From assembly GCA_022361535.1 (NCBI GenBank), contig JAKSAU010000887.1:1-15438 (forward strand): a stretch of 15,438 nt of DNA, given 5' to 3'. Positions within the stretch are counted from its first letter, which is position 1. Each line of letters begins with the position of its first letter. Shown here one piece after another: positions 6,053 through 14,739 of the stretch. The notes beneath the pieces are model-generated. The model had not been told where the DNA came from. It searched no databases and worked only from the letters and a program-made list of their open reading frames with translations. Source of the DNA: Desulfobacterales bacterium (GTDB lineage Bacteria; Desulfobacterota; Desulfobacteria; Desulfobacterales; Desulfobacteraceae). The position numbers were made by a program, and so were the translations under genes.

Positions 6053-7744
6053 TTAGGCTTTTTCCCTGAGGCTGGCCAGAAGTTCTGCAGCATGGGTAAT
6101 CTGTTTATCAGCTATCAGATCATTCATGGCTTTTTCATCGGAAAACACCATGAGCAGGGCTGCGGCAAAATGTTTATTGGTTTGGATAAATTGGTTCAAA
6201 TGCGGTGAAACTGGTCTGGGTCCGGAGCCTACATAGGTTCTAAAAAAGGAACTGTAAAATTCCCTTTGGGGTTTGTAATGCACAGCATAGGAATGAAGGC
6301 GTTTTTTAATGCCGGGTTTGGCCCGGTCGGCAGGCAGTCCTTCCTTGGCATATTTTTCAAGGGTTGAAAATCCGGCTTCTAAAAGTGCAGATCGGACCGC
6401 AACCATGATCTCTTTATCCTGGTCCTGGGTGGCAAGGCAGACCATCTCACAAAGCCCGAGAACAACATCAATGACATCAAACTCGGTTCGAAGAATCAGG
6501 GACGTATAAGCATCGCGAACCGCTTGCTTGTCTTCTGGCAAATCGTTTAGCTCAAGGTCAAGTTTATCAACAGCGCGGTGGATTTCAGTAAGGTACTGCT
6601 TTAGCAGTCTCAAATCCGTATCCGGGTCTTCCAAATCAAGGTCATTTATTTTTTTGACAAGTTCTCTGAATAAAAGTCTAAAAAGGTCAAAGTAAAGGGT
6701 GTTATAGTTATCCTCTGACTTAAATACGCGGCAGTATTGGGTAATTGCCGGAAAATTAAAAAGCAGGTTCAGGCGATACCGTGCGGTAGCAATCCCAAGG
6801 TGATTTAAAATATCGGTTTGTTCAAGTTTGTCCGGAAGGCCGTTAAAGAAAAGCCATATCAAGTTTTGTTTTAAGGTAGCATCTGTTTTCCCGATGACCA
6901 CCTCGGGGGATAAATCCATAATACGCATCAAGCGATGGGCAGATACCAGGTAGGTATCTATCTTTTTTAAGACACCAAACGTGGCCGTATCAATCTTTTC
7001 CATGGATTTAAGATAGTTTTTTTTGTTTACTTCCTTTGAAGCCGTCTGCTCCCGGGTGTGCAGCAGTTTTGTGAAGATTTCGTTATAGCCTAAGATTTCC
7101 CTGCGTGACTTTGCGATGATGGCACTAAGGGTCTCTTTTTTCATTGTTGGAAGTTTGGAGCCTGCCAGACGGCATATCAGGTCAGTGTCATTGATATCTT
7201 CAAGGTATTCACCCCAGGGCTTGTCTTCTTCCAGGCTCTTGGTTAAAGACGTCAGGGTATTACTTACCAGGCCCTTATAGTCCCTTCCTGCAATACTTTT
7301 GGTGACCAAATCTTTAAGATCCGGGGCCAGTAGGGTCCTGTCTACATTGCCTTGGTAGGTTTTTAGGGTATTAAAGAAAGTAATGATTATGTTTGTAGTT
7401 AAAAGTTCAATGGTTGTTTTATTATCCGCTTTTTGAATGTCTTCCTGTGAAATACTAAATCCACAATCAAATGAAACCGGCTCTGCACCTTTGCTCATGA
7501 CATTAAATAATGTGTATAGCCCGTCAAAATAGGGATCAGGAAAAACAAAGTCTGCCTTTTCTATCTCGCCTAAAAAGAAGCGGGTGATTTCCTGAGTTTT
7601 TACAATTGGCCTTCCGTTTTCATCTTTTTTGAATTTTTTTAGCGGATTTAACCCTTTTCCCCCATGCTGGAAAAGAGCCGGGACTTTTTGGCTGTATAGC
7701 TTTTCTCGAAATTTTTTTAATTTATTATCGTTTAATATTGTCAT
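6053..7744 (-). CDS. Conserved-looking hypothetical protein, all-helical, coupled to fapA-like gene
   Basis: A 563-residue protein in which I recognise no known domain. It has no signal peptide and no membrane segment, and reads as mostly alpha-helical with many charged residues and repeated leucine-rich amphipathic stretches, for example around residues 240-300 and 355-410. It is therefore probably cytoplasmic. The C-terminal part has a more distinctive block, HYKPQREFYSSFFRTYVGSG. The ATG lies 20 bases inside the end of the FapA-like gene, so the two are almost certainly co-transcribed and probably translationally coupled, and may act together. The upstream ribosome site (GGA-like) is weak, in line with coupling. 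No terminator with a T run was found before marR. Confidence 0.75.
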   Translation of the reverse strand: MTILNDNKLKKFREKLYSQKVPALFQHGGKGLNPLKKFKKDENGRPIVKTQEITRFFLGEIEKADFVFPDPYFDGLYTLFNVMSKGAEPVSFDCGFSISQEDIQKADNKTTIELLTTNIIITFFNTLKTYQGNVDRTLLAPDLKDLVTKSIAGRDYKGLVSNTLTSLTKSLEEDKPWGEYLEDINDTDLICRLAGSKLPTMKKETLSAIIAKSRREILGYNEIFTKLLHTREQTASKEVNKKNYLKSMEKIDTATFGVLKKIDTYLVSAHRLMRIMDLSPEVVIGKTDATLKQNLIWLFFNGLPDKLEQTDILNHLGIATARYRLNLLFNFPAITQYCRVFKSEDNYNTLYFDLFRLLFRELVKKINDLDLEDPDTDLRLLKQYLTEIHRAVDKLDLELNDLPEDKQAVRDAYTSLILRTEFDVIDVVLGLCEMVCLATQDQDKEIMVAVRSALLEAGFSTLEKYAKEGLPADRAKPGIKKRLHSYAVHYKPQREFYSSFFRTYVGSGPRPVSPHLNQFIQTNKHFAAALLMVFSDEKAMNDLIADKQITHAAELLASLREKA

Positions 7745-9842
7745 GGATCCGGATTTCCGGTTGGGCGCCTTCTTCTTCTGAAGACAAGGTTTCTTTTACT
7801 TTAACATTTGCTATCATCTCAGTTATTTCCCTGGTGGCACGGCGGCCTTTTACCACTGTGCCTGGACTGATCCGGCCGGCCACCACAGCCTCCGGAACAC
7901 CGGGGTTTTCCTCAAGCCACTCGTTAAAACTGTCCATTTCATACCTGAGATCTTCCAGCCGGTCTTCAAGCTGTTCCAGTTCAGCGGTGAGGGTCTTTTT
8001 TAAGCTTTCATTTTTTTCAATACGGTCAAAATACCGGTTCAGGTCTTTATCAAGCCGCGCGAACAGGGCATTGTTGCTTTGAATTTGGGATTTGAATACA
8101 CTTTTTTTTGTATCTTTTTTTAGCTCCTGTTGTTTCTTTTGCAGGGCCAAACCCTCATCTCTGGCCCGATCCAATTCGTGGGCCAAGCGCGTGGTGGCCT
8201 GTCTTAAATTTGAGGTGTCTTTTTTTAGTGACTCTATTTTTTCACGAAATTTTATTGCTTTTTGTTCACCTGCGGCAATTTTTTTCCGGATGGCTTTAAG
8301 CTCTTTGGTGGTAAATGCATCCACACCAAGAGTAACAACATTAGGAACGGATTTGTCAGTTCCCAGGTGGCGTGTCACCAATCCTTTGTTACACTTGATT
8401 TTGGAAGAAATGACTTCTCCGTTGGGAATGGTAACAGATCCGCTGGTTTCAATCCGGGAGTCAACGATTTCTTTATCCACAGTGAGGTTGCCAAGACAAA
8501 ATATTTCTGAGTTCTGGATGAATTTTGCCTTGATGTTTCCCCGGGTATAGATCCGGGCGTCATTTGCCCCGTTGATAATAATGACATCTCCTTTGGCATA
8601 AATGTCACCACCGTCTACCGTGTTAATTCGAACCTCTTCTCCACGGACCATGAATCCGGCTTTAAGAGTCCCTTTAACGACAACATTACCGGAATAGTCC
8701 AGGTGACCAGTTTGATAATTCACGTCTTTGGGGGCCACAAATGTTTCTGTGACCTGGATATTTCCTGACAAGTCTAATTTGGGATGTCCGCTGATTTCCG
8801 AAAAAAGTTTCAGGTCATCCTCAGAACAGATGACCCCTGTTTTAAACCTAAGGGTGGTATCCGTTACCAGGGGAACTTCCACCACTTGATCAAAAATATT
8901 TCTTCCTTGAACTGCCTCGGTCATTGGGAACTTTTCAGCAAGGAGGACCCCTTCTTCTACCCAGGGAATAACCCCCCTGTCTTTAAAGTCTACATTGCCT
9001 TCCTCATCCATGCCGCCGGCTTTCAGGTGGTCTGTATCAAAATAGTATTCAATTCTGGCATTCTTTCCGGGCTTAGGCTTTCGTCCCGAGGCAACCTTGA
9101 ATTTATTTGTTTTGAAACCGGAGGAGTCTATAAATCCTTGGAGGTCATTCTCTTTTACGATTCCAAAGAAAATGTCGTATTCAGTTAAATGTTCAAGAAT
9201 TTCAGATGGGGTAATGGTGTCTTTAAACTCATCTTTTTTTTGAAGGAATGCGTTCATTGCCTGGGCATCAATTTCTAGTATAAGCCCGCCTGGAAGATCT
9301 TGCTTAAGGGAGTAGTCATGAACTATTTCATCAGATTGTTCAGGCTGAGTATCAACAGGTGAGACTTCAGTTTCCCGGTCAAGCTGTTCATTAGTTTGGC
9401 CGTCATTATTCGTTGCATCAGGTTGTGCAGTGGCCTCTTGAACCTTTGCAGGAGTCGATTTAGTTTGATTGTATTGTATTATTTGCTGATATTGCTCCCG
9501 AGTCAGTACTTGCTTTTTTACCCAAATTTCTCCAATAAATTTGGGTTGTCTTTTTTCCGCAAATTCCTTTTTTTGCCGGGCAACTTCTTCAATAAACAGC
9601 TTTTTTTCCACCATGCCCAGTTTCATGGCAACAGTTCCGAACAGGTTGTTTTTCTGCATGGTTTTGAGTGCGTAGAAGGTGGACACCAGGTGCTTCATCT
9701 GCTTGGGTGGGATAATTTTCTGTGTTACAAAATAATCTTTTAATGCCAGTTCCATGTTTTTCGCGCCGCGACATGCTTCAAGAGCCTGTAAACACTGATC
9801 TTTTGTGATAAGGTTTTTTTGTAGCGCGATTTTTTCCAGCAT
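7725..9842 (-). CDS. FapA/DUF342-family protein with extra N-terminal region
   Basis: A 705-residue cytoplasmic protein. Residues about 1-125 contain two stretches resembling the helical repeats found at the N termini of type II secretion/pilus ATPases (for example LITKDQCLQALEA and VLTREQYQQIIQY). A low-complexity acidic, Gln/Thr-rich linker follows (126-175). The FapA N-terminal domain spans about 176-340, with the characteristic NVDFKDRGVIPWVEEGVLLA (283-302). Residues 355-500 are a glycine-rich right-handed beta-helix (GDIYAKGDVIIING, GNIKAKF, GNLTVDKEI), then a coiled coil (512-640) and a short C-terminal domain with GRISPGTVVKG. DUF342 proteins are annotated as flagellar assembly or polymer-forming proteins, but no flagellar gene is nearby, so the role here is open. 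Ribosome site weak (AGGTTG). Overlaps the next gene by 20 bases. Confidence 0.85.
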   Translation of the reverse strand: MLEKIALQKNLITKDQCLQALEACRGAKNMELALKDYFVTQKIIPPKQMKHLVSTFYALKTMQKNNLFGTVAMKLGMVEKKLFIEEVARQKKEFAEKRQPKFIGEIWVKKQVLTREQYQQIIQYNQTKSTPAKVQEATAQPDATNNDGQTNEQLDRETEVSPVDTQPEQSDEIVHDYSLKQDLPGGLILEIDAQAMNAFLQKKDEFKDTITPSEILEHLTEYDIFFGIVKENDLQGFIDSSGFKTNKFKVASGRKPKPGKNARIEYYFDTDHLKAGGMDEEGNVDFKDRGVIPWVEEGVLLAEKFPMTEAVQGRNIFDQVVEVPLVTDTTLRFKTGVICSEDDLKLFSEISGHPKLDLSGNIQVTETFVAPKDVNYQTGHLDYSGNVVVKGTLKAGFMVRGEEVRINTVDGGDIYAKGDVIIINGANDARIYTRGNIKAKFIQNSEIFCLGNLTVDKEIVDSRIETSGSVTIPNGEVISSKIKCNKGLVTRHLGTDKSVPNVVTLGVDAFTTKELKAIRKKIAAGEQKAIKFREKIESLKKDTSNLRQATTRLAHELDRARDEGLALQKKQQELKKDTKKSVFKSQIQSNNALFARLDKDLNRYFDRIEKNESLKKTLTAELEQLEDRLEDLRYEMDSFNEWLEENPGVPEAVVAGRISPGTVVKGRRATREITEMIANVKVKETLSSEEEGAQPEIRIHDNIKR

Positions 9843-10129
9843 TCTGCAACCTAACTTAATTGTCTAAAACTGTTTTGCTTTCAGCTCATCCAGATATAAA
9901 TCAAAATATCTTTTTCCATCGTTAGAAAATCTCATTTTCTTGAATGCAGATAGGGATGAGCAGCCTCTATTGTGTCCTATCAGGGTAAAAACATCAAGTA
10001 AAAACAATAAATAACGGCGATTCGCAAGAGAAAAAGATGCAAAGAGAAGTTTGCCTGGTTTACAGACCAGAAAAACTAGGGTTTAATATCTATTAAATAC
10101 CAGGAAACTTATTTGCGGAGGATAGGATA
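9843..10129. promoter_or_regulatory. Divergent intergenic region between fapA-like and PAS-LuxR genes
   Basis: This stretch of 287 bases holds no gene. A possible plus-strand promoter is TTTACA (10059-10064) with TTAATA (10083-10088) at an 18-base spacing. A small dyad CTGGT/ACCAG around TTACAG overlaps it (about 10055-10070). I see no clear promoter for the minus-strand gene. Confidence 0.35.
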
Positions 10130-11017
10130 GTGGTTACATTGACTGATTCTGGCGGAATAGCATACTCAGACACGCTGATCAGGCGTATTTTTGACTCACT
10201 TTCTGCACATATTGCCATTCTTGATCACACAGGTCAGGTGCTGGAAACCAATCAGGCATGGAAACGATTTTCTAGTGACAACGGAGGCGATGGCAATATA
10301 GCATTTGCCGGTGCCAATTACTTGGATATCTGCGAGACTGCTGCCAAATCAGGGGACAAAGACGCTGCAATTGTGGCCAGGGGAATACGTTCCGTAATCA
10401 AGAAGAAAACCAGGGAATTTCGTCATGACTATCCCTGTCATTCCCCACAGGTCCGGCGGTGGTTTTACATGAGGGTGATTCCTATGGTTGAAACTGTGCC
10501 GGTAAGTGTGATTGTCAGCCATGAAGATATTACTGAGCTCAAGCTTGCTCAAGAATCGCTTAAATCACACCAGGACGTCCTGGAAGAACGCAACAAAAGC
10601 TTAGAAGAAGCCAACATCGCATTAAAGGTGCTGATTGAGCAAAGAGAAGCGGACCGCACCGAAATGGAGAAAAAGTTTTTAACGCATATAAAGACTTTTG
10701 TCCTGCCGTATCTTGGTAAATTAAAGTCAGGGAATTTAGGGGAAAGAAACAGAACCCTGGTGGATATTTTGGAAAATCAACTCAATGAAGTGGTAACCCC
10801 TTTGATGCATCAATTGACCCATGCAGGTATCATGCTTACCCCCCAGGAAATGCAGGTGGCAGCTCTTGTAAAAGAAGGGAAGACAACAGCCCAGATTTCG
10901 GATGTATTATATATTTCCGAGGCTACGGTCAGCTTCCACCGAAAGAATTTAAGGGCCAAGTTGGGGCTTAAAAATAAAGGGACCAACCTAAGGTCATTTC
11001 TTTTGTCCATGTCATAA
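10130..11017 (+). CDS. PAS domain-containing LuxR-type transcriptional regulator
   Basis: A 295-residue protein with an N-terminal PAS fold (about residues 10-140; the phrases HIAILDHTGQVLETNQAWKR and SVIVSHEDITELKLAQESL are typical), a coiled-coil linker (about 140-180), a helical segment, and a C-terminal LuxR/GerE helix-turn-helix (236-295; LTPQEMQVAALVKEGKTTAQ, then ISEATVSFHRKNLRAKLG). It has no receiver or kinase domain, so it should be a one-component sensor-regulator in which PAS binds a small ligand or cofactor. The start is GTG at 10130, preceded by GCGGAGG at good spacing. Regulators of this build are frequent in Desulfobacterales. Its target could be the ferritin-like gene downstream or the divergent fapA-like operon; neither is shown. 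Confidence 0.88.
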   Translation: MVTLTDSGGIAYSDTLIRRIFDSLSAHIAILDHTGQVLETNQAWKRFSSDNGGDGNIAFAGANYLDICETAAKSGDKDAAIVARGIRSVIKKKTREFRHDYPCHSPQVRRWFYMRVIPMVETVPVSVIVSHEDITELKLAQESLKSHQDVLEERNKSLEEANIALKVLIEQREADRTEMEKKFLTHIKTFVLPYLGKLKSGNLGERNRTLVDILENQLNEVVTPLMHQLTHAGIMLTPQEMQVAALVKEGKTTAQISDVLYISEATVSFHRKNLRAKLGLKNKGTNLRSFLLSMS

Positions 11018-11024
11018 GCTTTTG

Positions 11025-11053
11025 TTGACACGGTCCAGTCACTGGCCTATTAC
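11025..11053 (+). promoter_or_regulatory. Promoter of the ferritin-like gene
   Basis: TTGACA (11025-11030), a 17-base spacer and TATTAC (11048-11053) make a good sigma70-type promoter starting just after the PAS-LuxR stop. The spacer contains the palindrome CCAGTCACTGG (11035-11045), a possible operator. Confidence 0.55.
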
Positions 11054-11104
11054 TGGATGACATATTCGGATTAAAAATATTTACAGCTTTTAAGGAGGAT
11101 GCAT

Positions 11105-11605
11105 ATGGCGGCATATGATTTTAACGCAGCAGAAGTATTTGACATGGCGGTAAAAATCGAAGAAAACGGTGCGGCGTTCTACCGGAGAGCCGCAGAATTG
11201 CAGCCGGATGAAGAGGATAAAAAGTTTTTAAAGACACTTGCAGGCATGGAAGACCGGCATAAAGAAACCTTTGAGGAGATGAAAAACCTCTTATCGGAAG
11301 GTGAAAAGGGCGAGACGGTTTTTGATCCGGGTGAAGAACAGATCCTATATCTTAATGCCATGGCAGATGCCCACGGTGGAGAAGGCAATCCGGAGGTTGC
11401 AGCCGGTTTGACGGGCAAAGAAACCATGGCTCAAATCGTAACAACAGCCATTGGACTTGAAAAGGAAAGTATACTTTTCTACATCGGGCTCAAGGATCTT
11501 GTTCCGGCTAAACTTGGCCGGGAAAAAATCGACGAAATCATTAAAGAAGAAACCTTGCATGTTGCCCAACTCAAAGGTTTTTTGAAAAAGGCGGAAACGC
11601 TTTAG
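11105..11605 (+). CDS. Ferritin-like (rubrerythrin-type) diiron protein
   Basis: A 166-residue four-helix-bundle protein with two helix-pair halves. Likely iron ligands are Glu20 (EENGAAFY), Glu49 and His52 (MEDRHKE), Glu119 (GLEKESILFY) and Glu149 and His152 (KEETLHV). This is the ferritin_like_AB/rubrerythrin pattern without a C-terminal rubredoxin domain. Such proteins in anaerobes commonly reduce peroxide or store iron, though without rubredoxin an external electron donor is needed. I chose the ATG at 11105-11107 because TAAGGAGG (11091-11098) is six bases away; the earlier ATG at 11099 touches the ribosome site. The gene has its own promoter just after the PAS-LuxR gene. Confidence 0.87.
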   Translation: MAAYDFNAAEVFDMAVKIEENGAAFYRRAAELQPDEEDKKFLKTLAGMEDRHKETFEEMKNLLSEGEKGETVFDPGEEQILYLNAMADAHGGEGNPEVAAGLTGKETMAQIVTTAIGLEKESILFYIGLKDLVPAKLGREKIDEIIKEETLHVAQLKGFLKKAETL

Positions 11606-11626
11606 TATAAAACGTATAAGTCGTGA

Positions 11627-11672
11627 TTCGATCTGACGTCAGCTTGTAAAAACCGGTATCTGTCAGATCGAA
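11627..11672. repeat. Perfect 11-bp inverted repeat after the ferritin-like gene
   Basis: TTCGATCTGAC (11627-11637) and GTCAGATCGAA (11662-11672) are exact reverse complements with a 24-base loop. The left arm overlaps the palindrome CTGACGTCAG (11633-11642). It lies between the convergent ferritin-like and EEP genes. No T run follows, so it may be an atypical terminator or the left boundary of the AT-rich module. Confidence 0.6.
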
Positions 11673-11715
11673 ATTGAACTACTACAATTTATTTGAATTT
11701 TAAAGATTCTGATTT

Positions 11716-12990
11716 TTAACCCTCTTCTTCCACAAGAATTGGAACTTGGACCAGCATAGGATAATGATCTGATACTTTTATTTGATCATTTTCACTCTCA
11801 ACCCTATTATTTGTAATACGATTTTTTGCATCTGAAGGGTCTATAGAATAATATAAAGGTCCGGCAAATACATAATCGACAGTTAACGTTGGGGATTTAC
11901 CCAACCCCTTAGCTTTGGTGGGAGGATCATCTTTTATCAAAGATATAAAATTTCGTTTTACAATATATTGATATTCAGTGGATGTAGGGGTAAAATTAAA
12001 GTCTCCTGCAACAATCCAAACTGGTTTGTGCCGGTTTACGGTTTCAATCTCTTTAATGATAGGGTACTCTTCATCTCTTAACTTATAATCTTTTTGTTGT
12101 TTCCAAGAATTGTACCTGGATATAATATCGTTAAATACAATATCAAGCTGTTTTAAACGACGGTTTTCTCCTTTTTCATCAATTGATGGAATTCCCTCTC
12201 TTTCATGTTGGAGGGTAGTTAAATGTAGATTAACAATAAAAATATCTAGTGGCTTTTTTAATTTTTTATTTGAGGTAATTTGCCCATCAAGGACAATATG
12301 TGTAATTATTGCAGCCCTTGGCTCTGTATTCCTATCACCAAAATATAATCCCTGCTCAACGAAAACTTTTTCTGAAGCGTATTCAATTTCTCTAGAACAC
12401 TCCGTAATGTGCTGGTTTGAATCTGCGTCTTCTTCTTTTGTTCTACAGATTAATTCATTACGATAATTTAATACTCCAGCCCCTCTGAATTCCATATATT
12501 TTTCAAGTTTTATATCTAATTTGGGGATACTCCAAACTGGAAACAGGTTCATTGTTTCTTTTACTAAAATTGCGTTCCCCTGAGCGAAATAAGCATTTTG
12601 ATTCCAATACCCATTTTTTTTAATTTTGACCCATTTTGCCTGGGCAGAAAATTTCTGTGTGTCAATAAGTGGGAAAAAATGGAATCGATATCCTAATTCC
12701 TTAAAGAAACTTTCTGGAAAAATATTTTTTGGGTTTTTATTATCTCCATCTTCATGAAATTGTACGACTTCTTGCAATGTTATTACATGAGCATTTTTAT
12801 AAATATATCGAATTAATACTTCCACAGCATGATGTAGGTTTTCTTTAAATTCGGCACGAAACATCTCTGGTTTCTTTTTATTCGGATTAGTGTCGCTGTC
12901 CCAGTCACTTTTATTTGGCAATTCCAAAAACTTCGCACCACCAATGTTCCAGTTTATCAATCGAAAATTCATTTTCAGTTTATCAGTCAT
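11716..12990 (-). CDS. Endonuclease/exonuclease/phosphatase (DNase I-like) family protein
   Basis: A 424-residue protein with all the signature positions of the EEP superfamily: LINWNIGG (Asn15), TLQE (Glu74), FIVNLHLTT (His256), IVAGDFNF (Asp330, Asn332), TVDYVF (Asp372) and the C-terminal VSDHYPM (Asp408, His409). It should be a metal-dependent phosphodiesterase or phosphatase acting on nucleic acid, a nucleotide or an inositol/sugar phosphate; the substrate cannot be told from these motifs. A long insertion (about 100-245) between the second and third motifs may shape the substrate site. No signal peptide. Its ATG overlaps the stop of the GHMP kinase gene by one base (TAATG), so the two are co-translated and probably act on the same pathway. 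The gene is AT-rich relative to its left neighbours. Confidence 0.85.
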   Translation of the reverse strand: MTDKLKMNFRLINWNIGGAKFLELPNKSDWDSDTNPNKKKPEMFRAEFKENLHHAVEVLIRYIYKNAHVITLQEVVQFHEDGDNKNPKNIFPESFFKELGYRFHFFPLIDTQKFSAQAKWVKIKKNGYWNQNAYFAQGNAILVKETMNLFPVWSIPKLDIKLEKYMEFRGAGVLNYRNELICRTKEEDADSNQHITECSREIEYASEKVFVEQGLYFGDRNTEPRAAIITHIVLDGQITSNKKLKKPLDIFIVNLHLTTLQHEREGIPSIDEKGENRRLKQLDIVFNDIISRYNSWKQQKDYKLRDEEYPIIKEIETVNRHKPVWIVAGDFNFTPTSTEYQYIVKRNFISLIKDDPPTKAKGLGKSPTLTVDYVFAGPLYYSIDPSDAKNRITNNRVESENDQIKVSDHYPMLVQVPILVEEEG

Positions 12991-14129
12991 TACTCTATCT
13001 CCAATGGTAAATTTTTAAATTCATGCCCCATGGGTTTGACTCTGTAATCAATCTTGCGATAGGCTTGGCTCAAGGTTTCCTGAACTCTATGAAAAACATC
13101 AGGATCAGGGCAGAAAACCATTACGGCCCCCCCACCACCAGCCCCTAACGGGAATGATTCAGCACCAAAACGTTCGCACTGGCCTTGAATTTCCCAGCAC
13201 GGCTTACACATGTATTCTTTGCACAACTCAGTTCTAACTTTACGATATTCGCTTATTGAAGATTTTATTTTTAACCAGTCTTGCTCGCGCAATCCTTCCT
13301 TGTAATCATATGCAAGAGATAGCTTTGTTTTGTGTAGCTTCAGACCGGATTTTGTTCTAAGTTTCTGCCGCCAGATTTTATTGACGTCGGTACTCGCTCT
13401 TGGGACACCAGTATGATAGAGACCAAAGCGGGATTCAATTTTATCGTAATCCGTTTCAGAAACGATTGTATCTCTAATAGATGATCCGTAACCTCCATGC
13501 TTTCCAGGGATACCCCAGGGAAACCATATATAATCAGTAACCCCGCCATAGACGACGCATGATTGTTCCTGCGTACCTGTTATACTAATTCCCATGTCCT
13601 GTTCTATGGTTGCAGCCATCGTTACAATCTGTTCCGACGAGAAAGGTTCTCCGGCAAGTTTATTTGCCAGCAGGCATACTGCCGTTGTTGCAGTTGCAGA
13701 TCCTCCAAGCCCAGATGATTGAATCCCTGCGACACGATTATGTAGTTCAAATTGGACTCCTTTTAAATTAAAAAGTTCAAGCGCTTTCAAAAGCCAGAAT
13801 TGTGGCTTATATGGAATCTCACCAGGTTTTTCGATAACTTCTGTTCCATATTCGCGTGATATAATACCTATATTACCCCCTTCAAGTGGTTGCGCTTCAA
13901 CAATACAGCCAAGATTAATGGAGATGCCAACCGTTCTCGGTGAATATTTGGACCATGAGCGGGTTATATCCTCATTTGGAGGGGGCATATTTTTAATTGT
14001 CCATAAACATTGCTGAAATTCTCTTAAATCCAAACTGGATCCTGGGCCGTCAATTCGATTGTATGCAGTGATTCTGGGAATACGCTTCTCTTTTTTCATT
14101 TGTTTCAGAACAGGGTAGAGATTAATCAT
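12990..14129 (-). CDS. GHMP-family kinase, HddA-like
   Basis: A 379-residue GHMP kinase. Motif 2 is SSGLGGSAT (138-146, the ATP-binding glycine loop), followed by the TGTQEQSCVVYGG segment (184-196), which parallels the G-K-Q-D-Q region of heptose 7-phosphate kinases, and motif 3 PLGAGGGGAVMVF (327-339). The closest recognisable relatives by motif are D-glycero-D-manno-heptose 7-phosphate kinases and related anomeric sugar kinases. The N terminus differs from canonical HddA, with ITAYNRIDGPGSSLDLREF in place of the usual GGGTD start, so the substrate may differ. No other heptose or surface-sugar gene is in view. The ATG is preceded by TTTGGAG at 7 bases. It lies between the membrane protein gene (73-base gap) and the EEP gene (one-base overlap). 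Confidence 0.82.
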   Translation of the reverse strand: MINLYPVLKQMKKEKRIPRITAYNRIDGPGSSLDLREFQQCLWTIKNMPPPNEDITRSWSKYSPRTVGISINLGCIVEAQPLEGGNIGIISREYGTEVIEKPGEIPYKPQFWLLKALELFNLKGVQFELHNRVAGIQSSGLGGSATATTAVCLLANKLAGEPFSSEQIVTMAATIEQDMGISITGTQEQSCVVYGGVTDYIWFPWGIPGKHGGYGSSIRDTIVSETDYDKIESRFGLYHTGVPRASTDVNKIWRQKLRTKSGLKLHKTKLSLAYDYKEGLREQDWLKIKSSISEYRKVRTELCKEYMCKPCWEIQGQCERFGAESFPLGAGGGGAVMVFCPDPDVFHRVQETLSQAYRKIDYRVKPMGHEFKNLPLEIE

Positions 14130-14202
14130 ACAAATTCTCCAAATTTAGTTTTATTTCACCAGCTGTAAATATTTTTTGACATTTTCGTTTAGATATAAAA
14201 AA

Positions 14203-14739
14203 TCATATTTTGTTAAGTTGTAAATTTTCTCCGAAAAGGGCCAATAGAAAGACTAATAAAACCCATATAATGATCAGTATATAACCGGATTTAACGTAAT
14301 AAGAACTGTCTGATTCCTCTCTGTCTTGTTTATCACCCTTTTTTCCTTTAAATATTTCTTCGATCCAAAATTTTTGTCTGTTTTCAATTTTTTCCCAGTA
14401 TTTTATTTCAACACCGAGTCTGCAAAGGTTTCTCTCAATTTGAATACTCCTTTTTCTCAATGCAACTTTAGAGCTTGAAACGGAAGCGATTCCAATTAAA
14501 AAGGCAAGTTGTGAGACCAACCCAGCAATACCAATTAAAACGCAAAGAATGACGTGGAGGGCAGAATTAATTTTAATAAATACATTTACAGCTAAGAGTA
14601 CGGTAATAAAAATAGAAAAGATTTGAATTAATTTCGAAAACTCGTCTTCTGCCATCAAATCTCGTGAATTGTATCCATCTTGACAGATATTATATTCTAT
14701 CTTAAGGCCTTCAATTGTGTCTTTCAGGTTTGATTTCAT
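14203..14739 (-). CDS. Small three-helix membrane protein, unknown (SLATT-like architecture)
   Basis: A 178-residue protein not recognised with certainty. Residues 1-35 are a charged N-terminal helix; two closely spaced hydrophobic segments follow (about 36-56 and 60-87); then a basic, helical cytoplasmic stretch (90-145, including LRKRSIQIERNL); and a third membrane segment at about 150-170 before a short tail. The paired helices with flanking helical parts are reminiscent of SLATT-type membrane effectors in nucleotide-centred conflict systems, but that likeness is one of architecture only. It appears to be the first gene of a minus-strand unit with the GHMP kinase and EEP genes. AAGGG precedes the ATG at about seven bases. 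Base composition is AT-rich. Confidence 0.7.
   Translation of the reverse strand: MKSNLKDTIEGLKIEYNICQDGYNSRDLMAEDEFSKLIQIFSIFITVLLAVNVFIKINSALHVILCVLIGIAGLVSQLAFLIGIASVSSSKVALRKRSIQIERNLCRLGVEIKYWEKIENRQKFWIEEIFKGKKGDKQDREESDSSYYVKSGYILIIIWVLLVFLLALFGENLQLNKI

Noticed and set aside
8092..9743. Several plus-strand frames of 60-150 codons opposite the fapA-like gene
   Set aside because: They are shadows of the complementary coding strand, rich in Ser/Phe/Leu runs and lacking ribosome sites.
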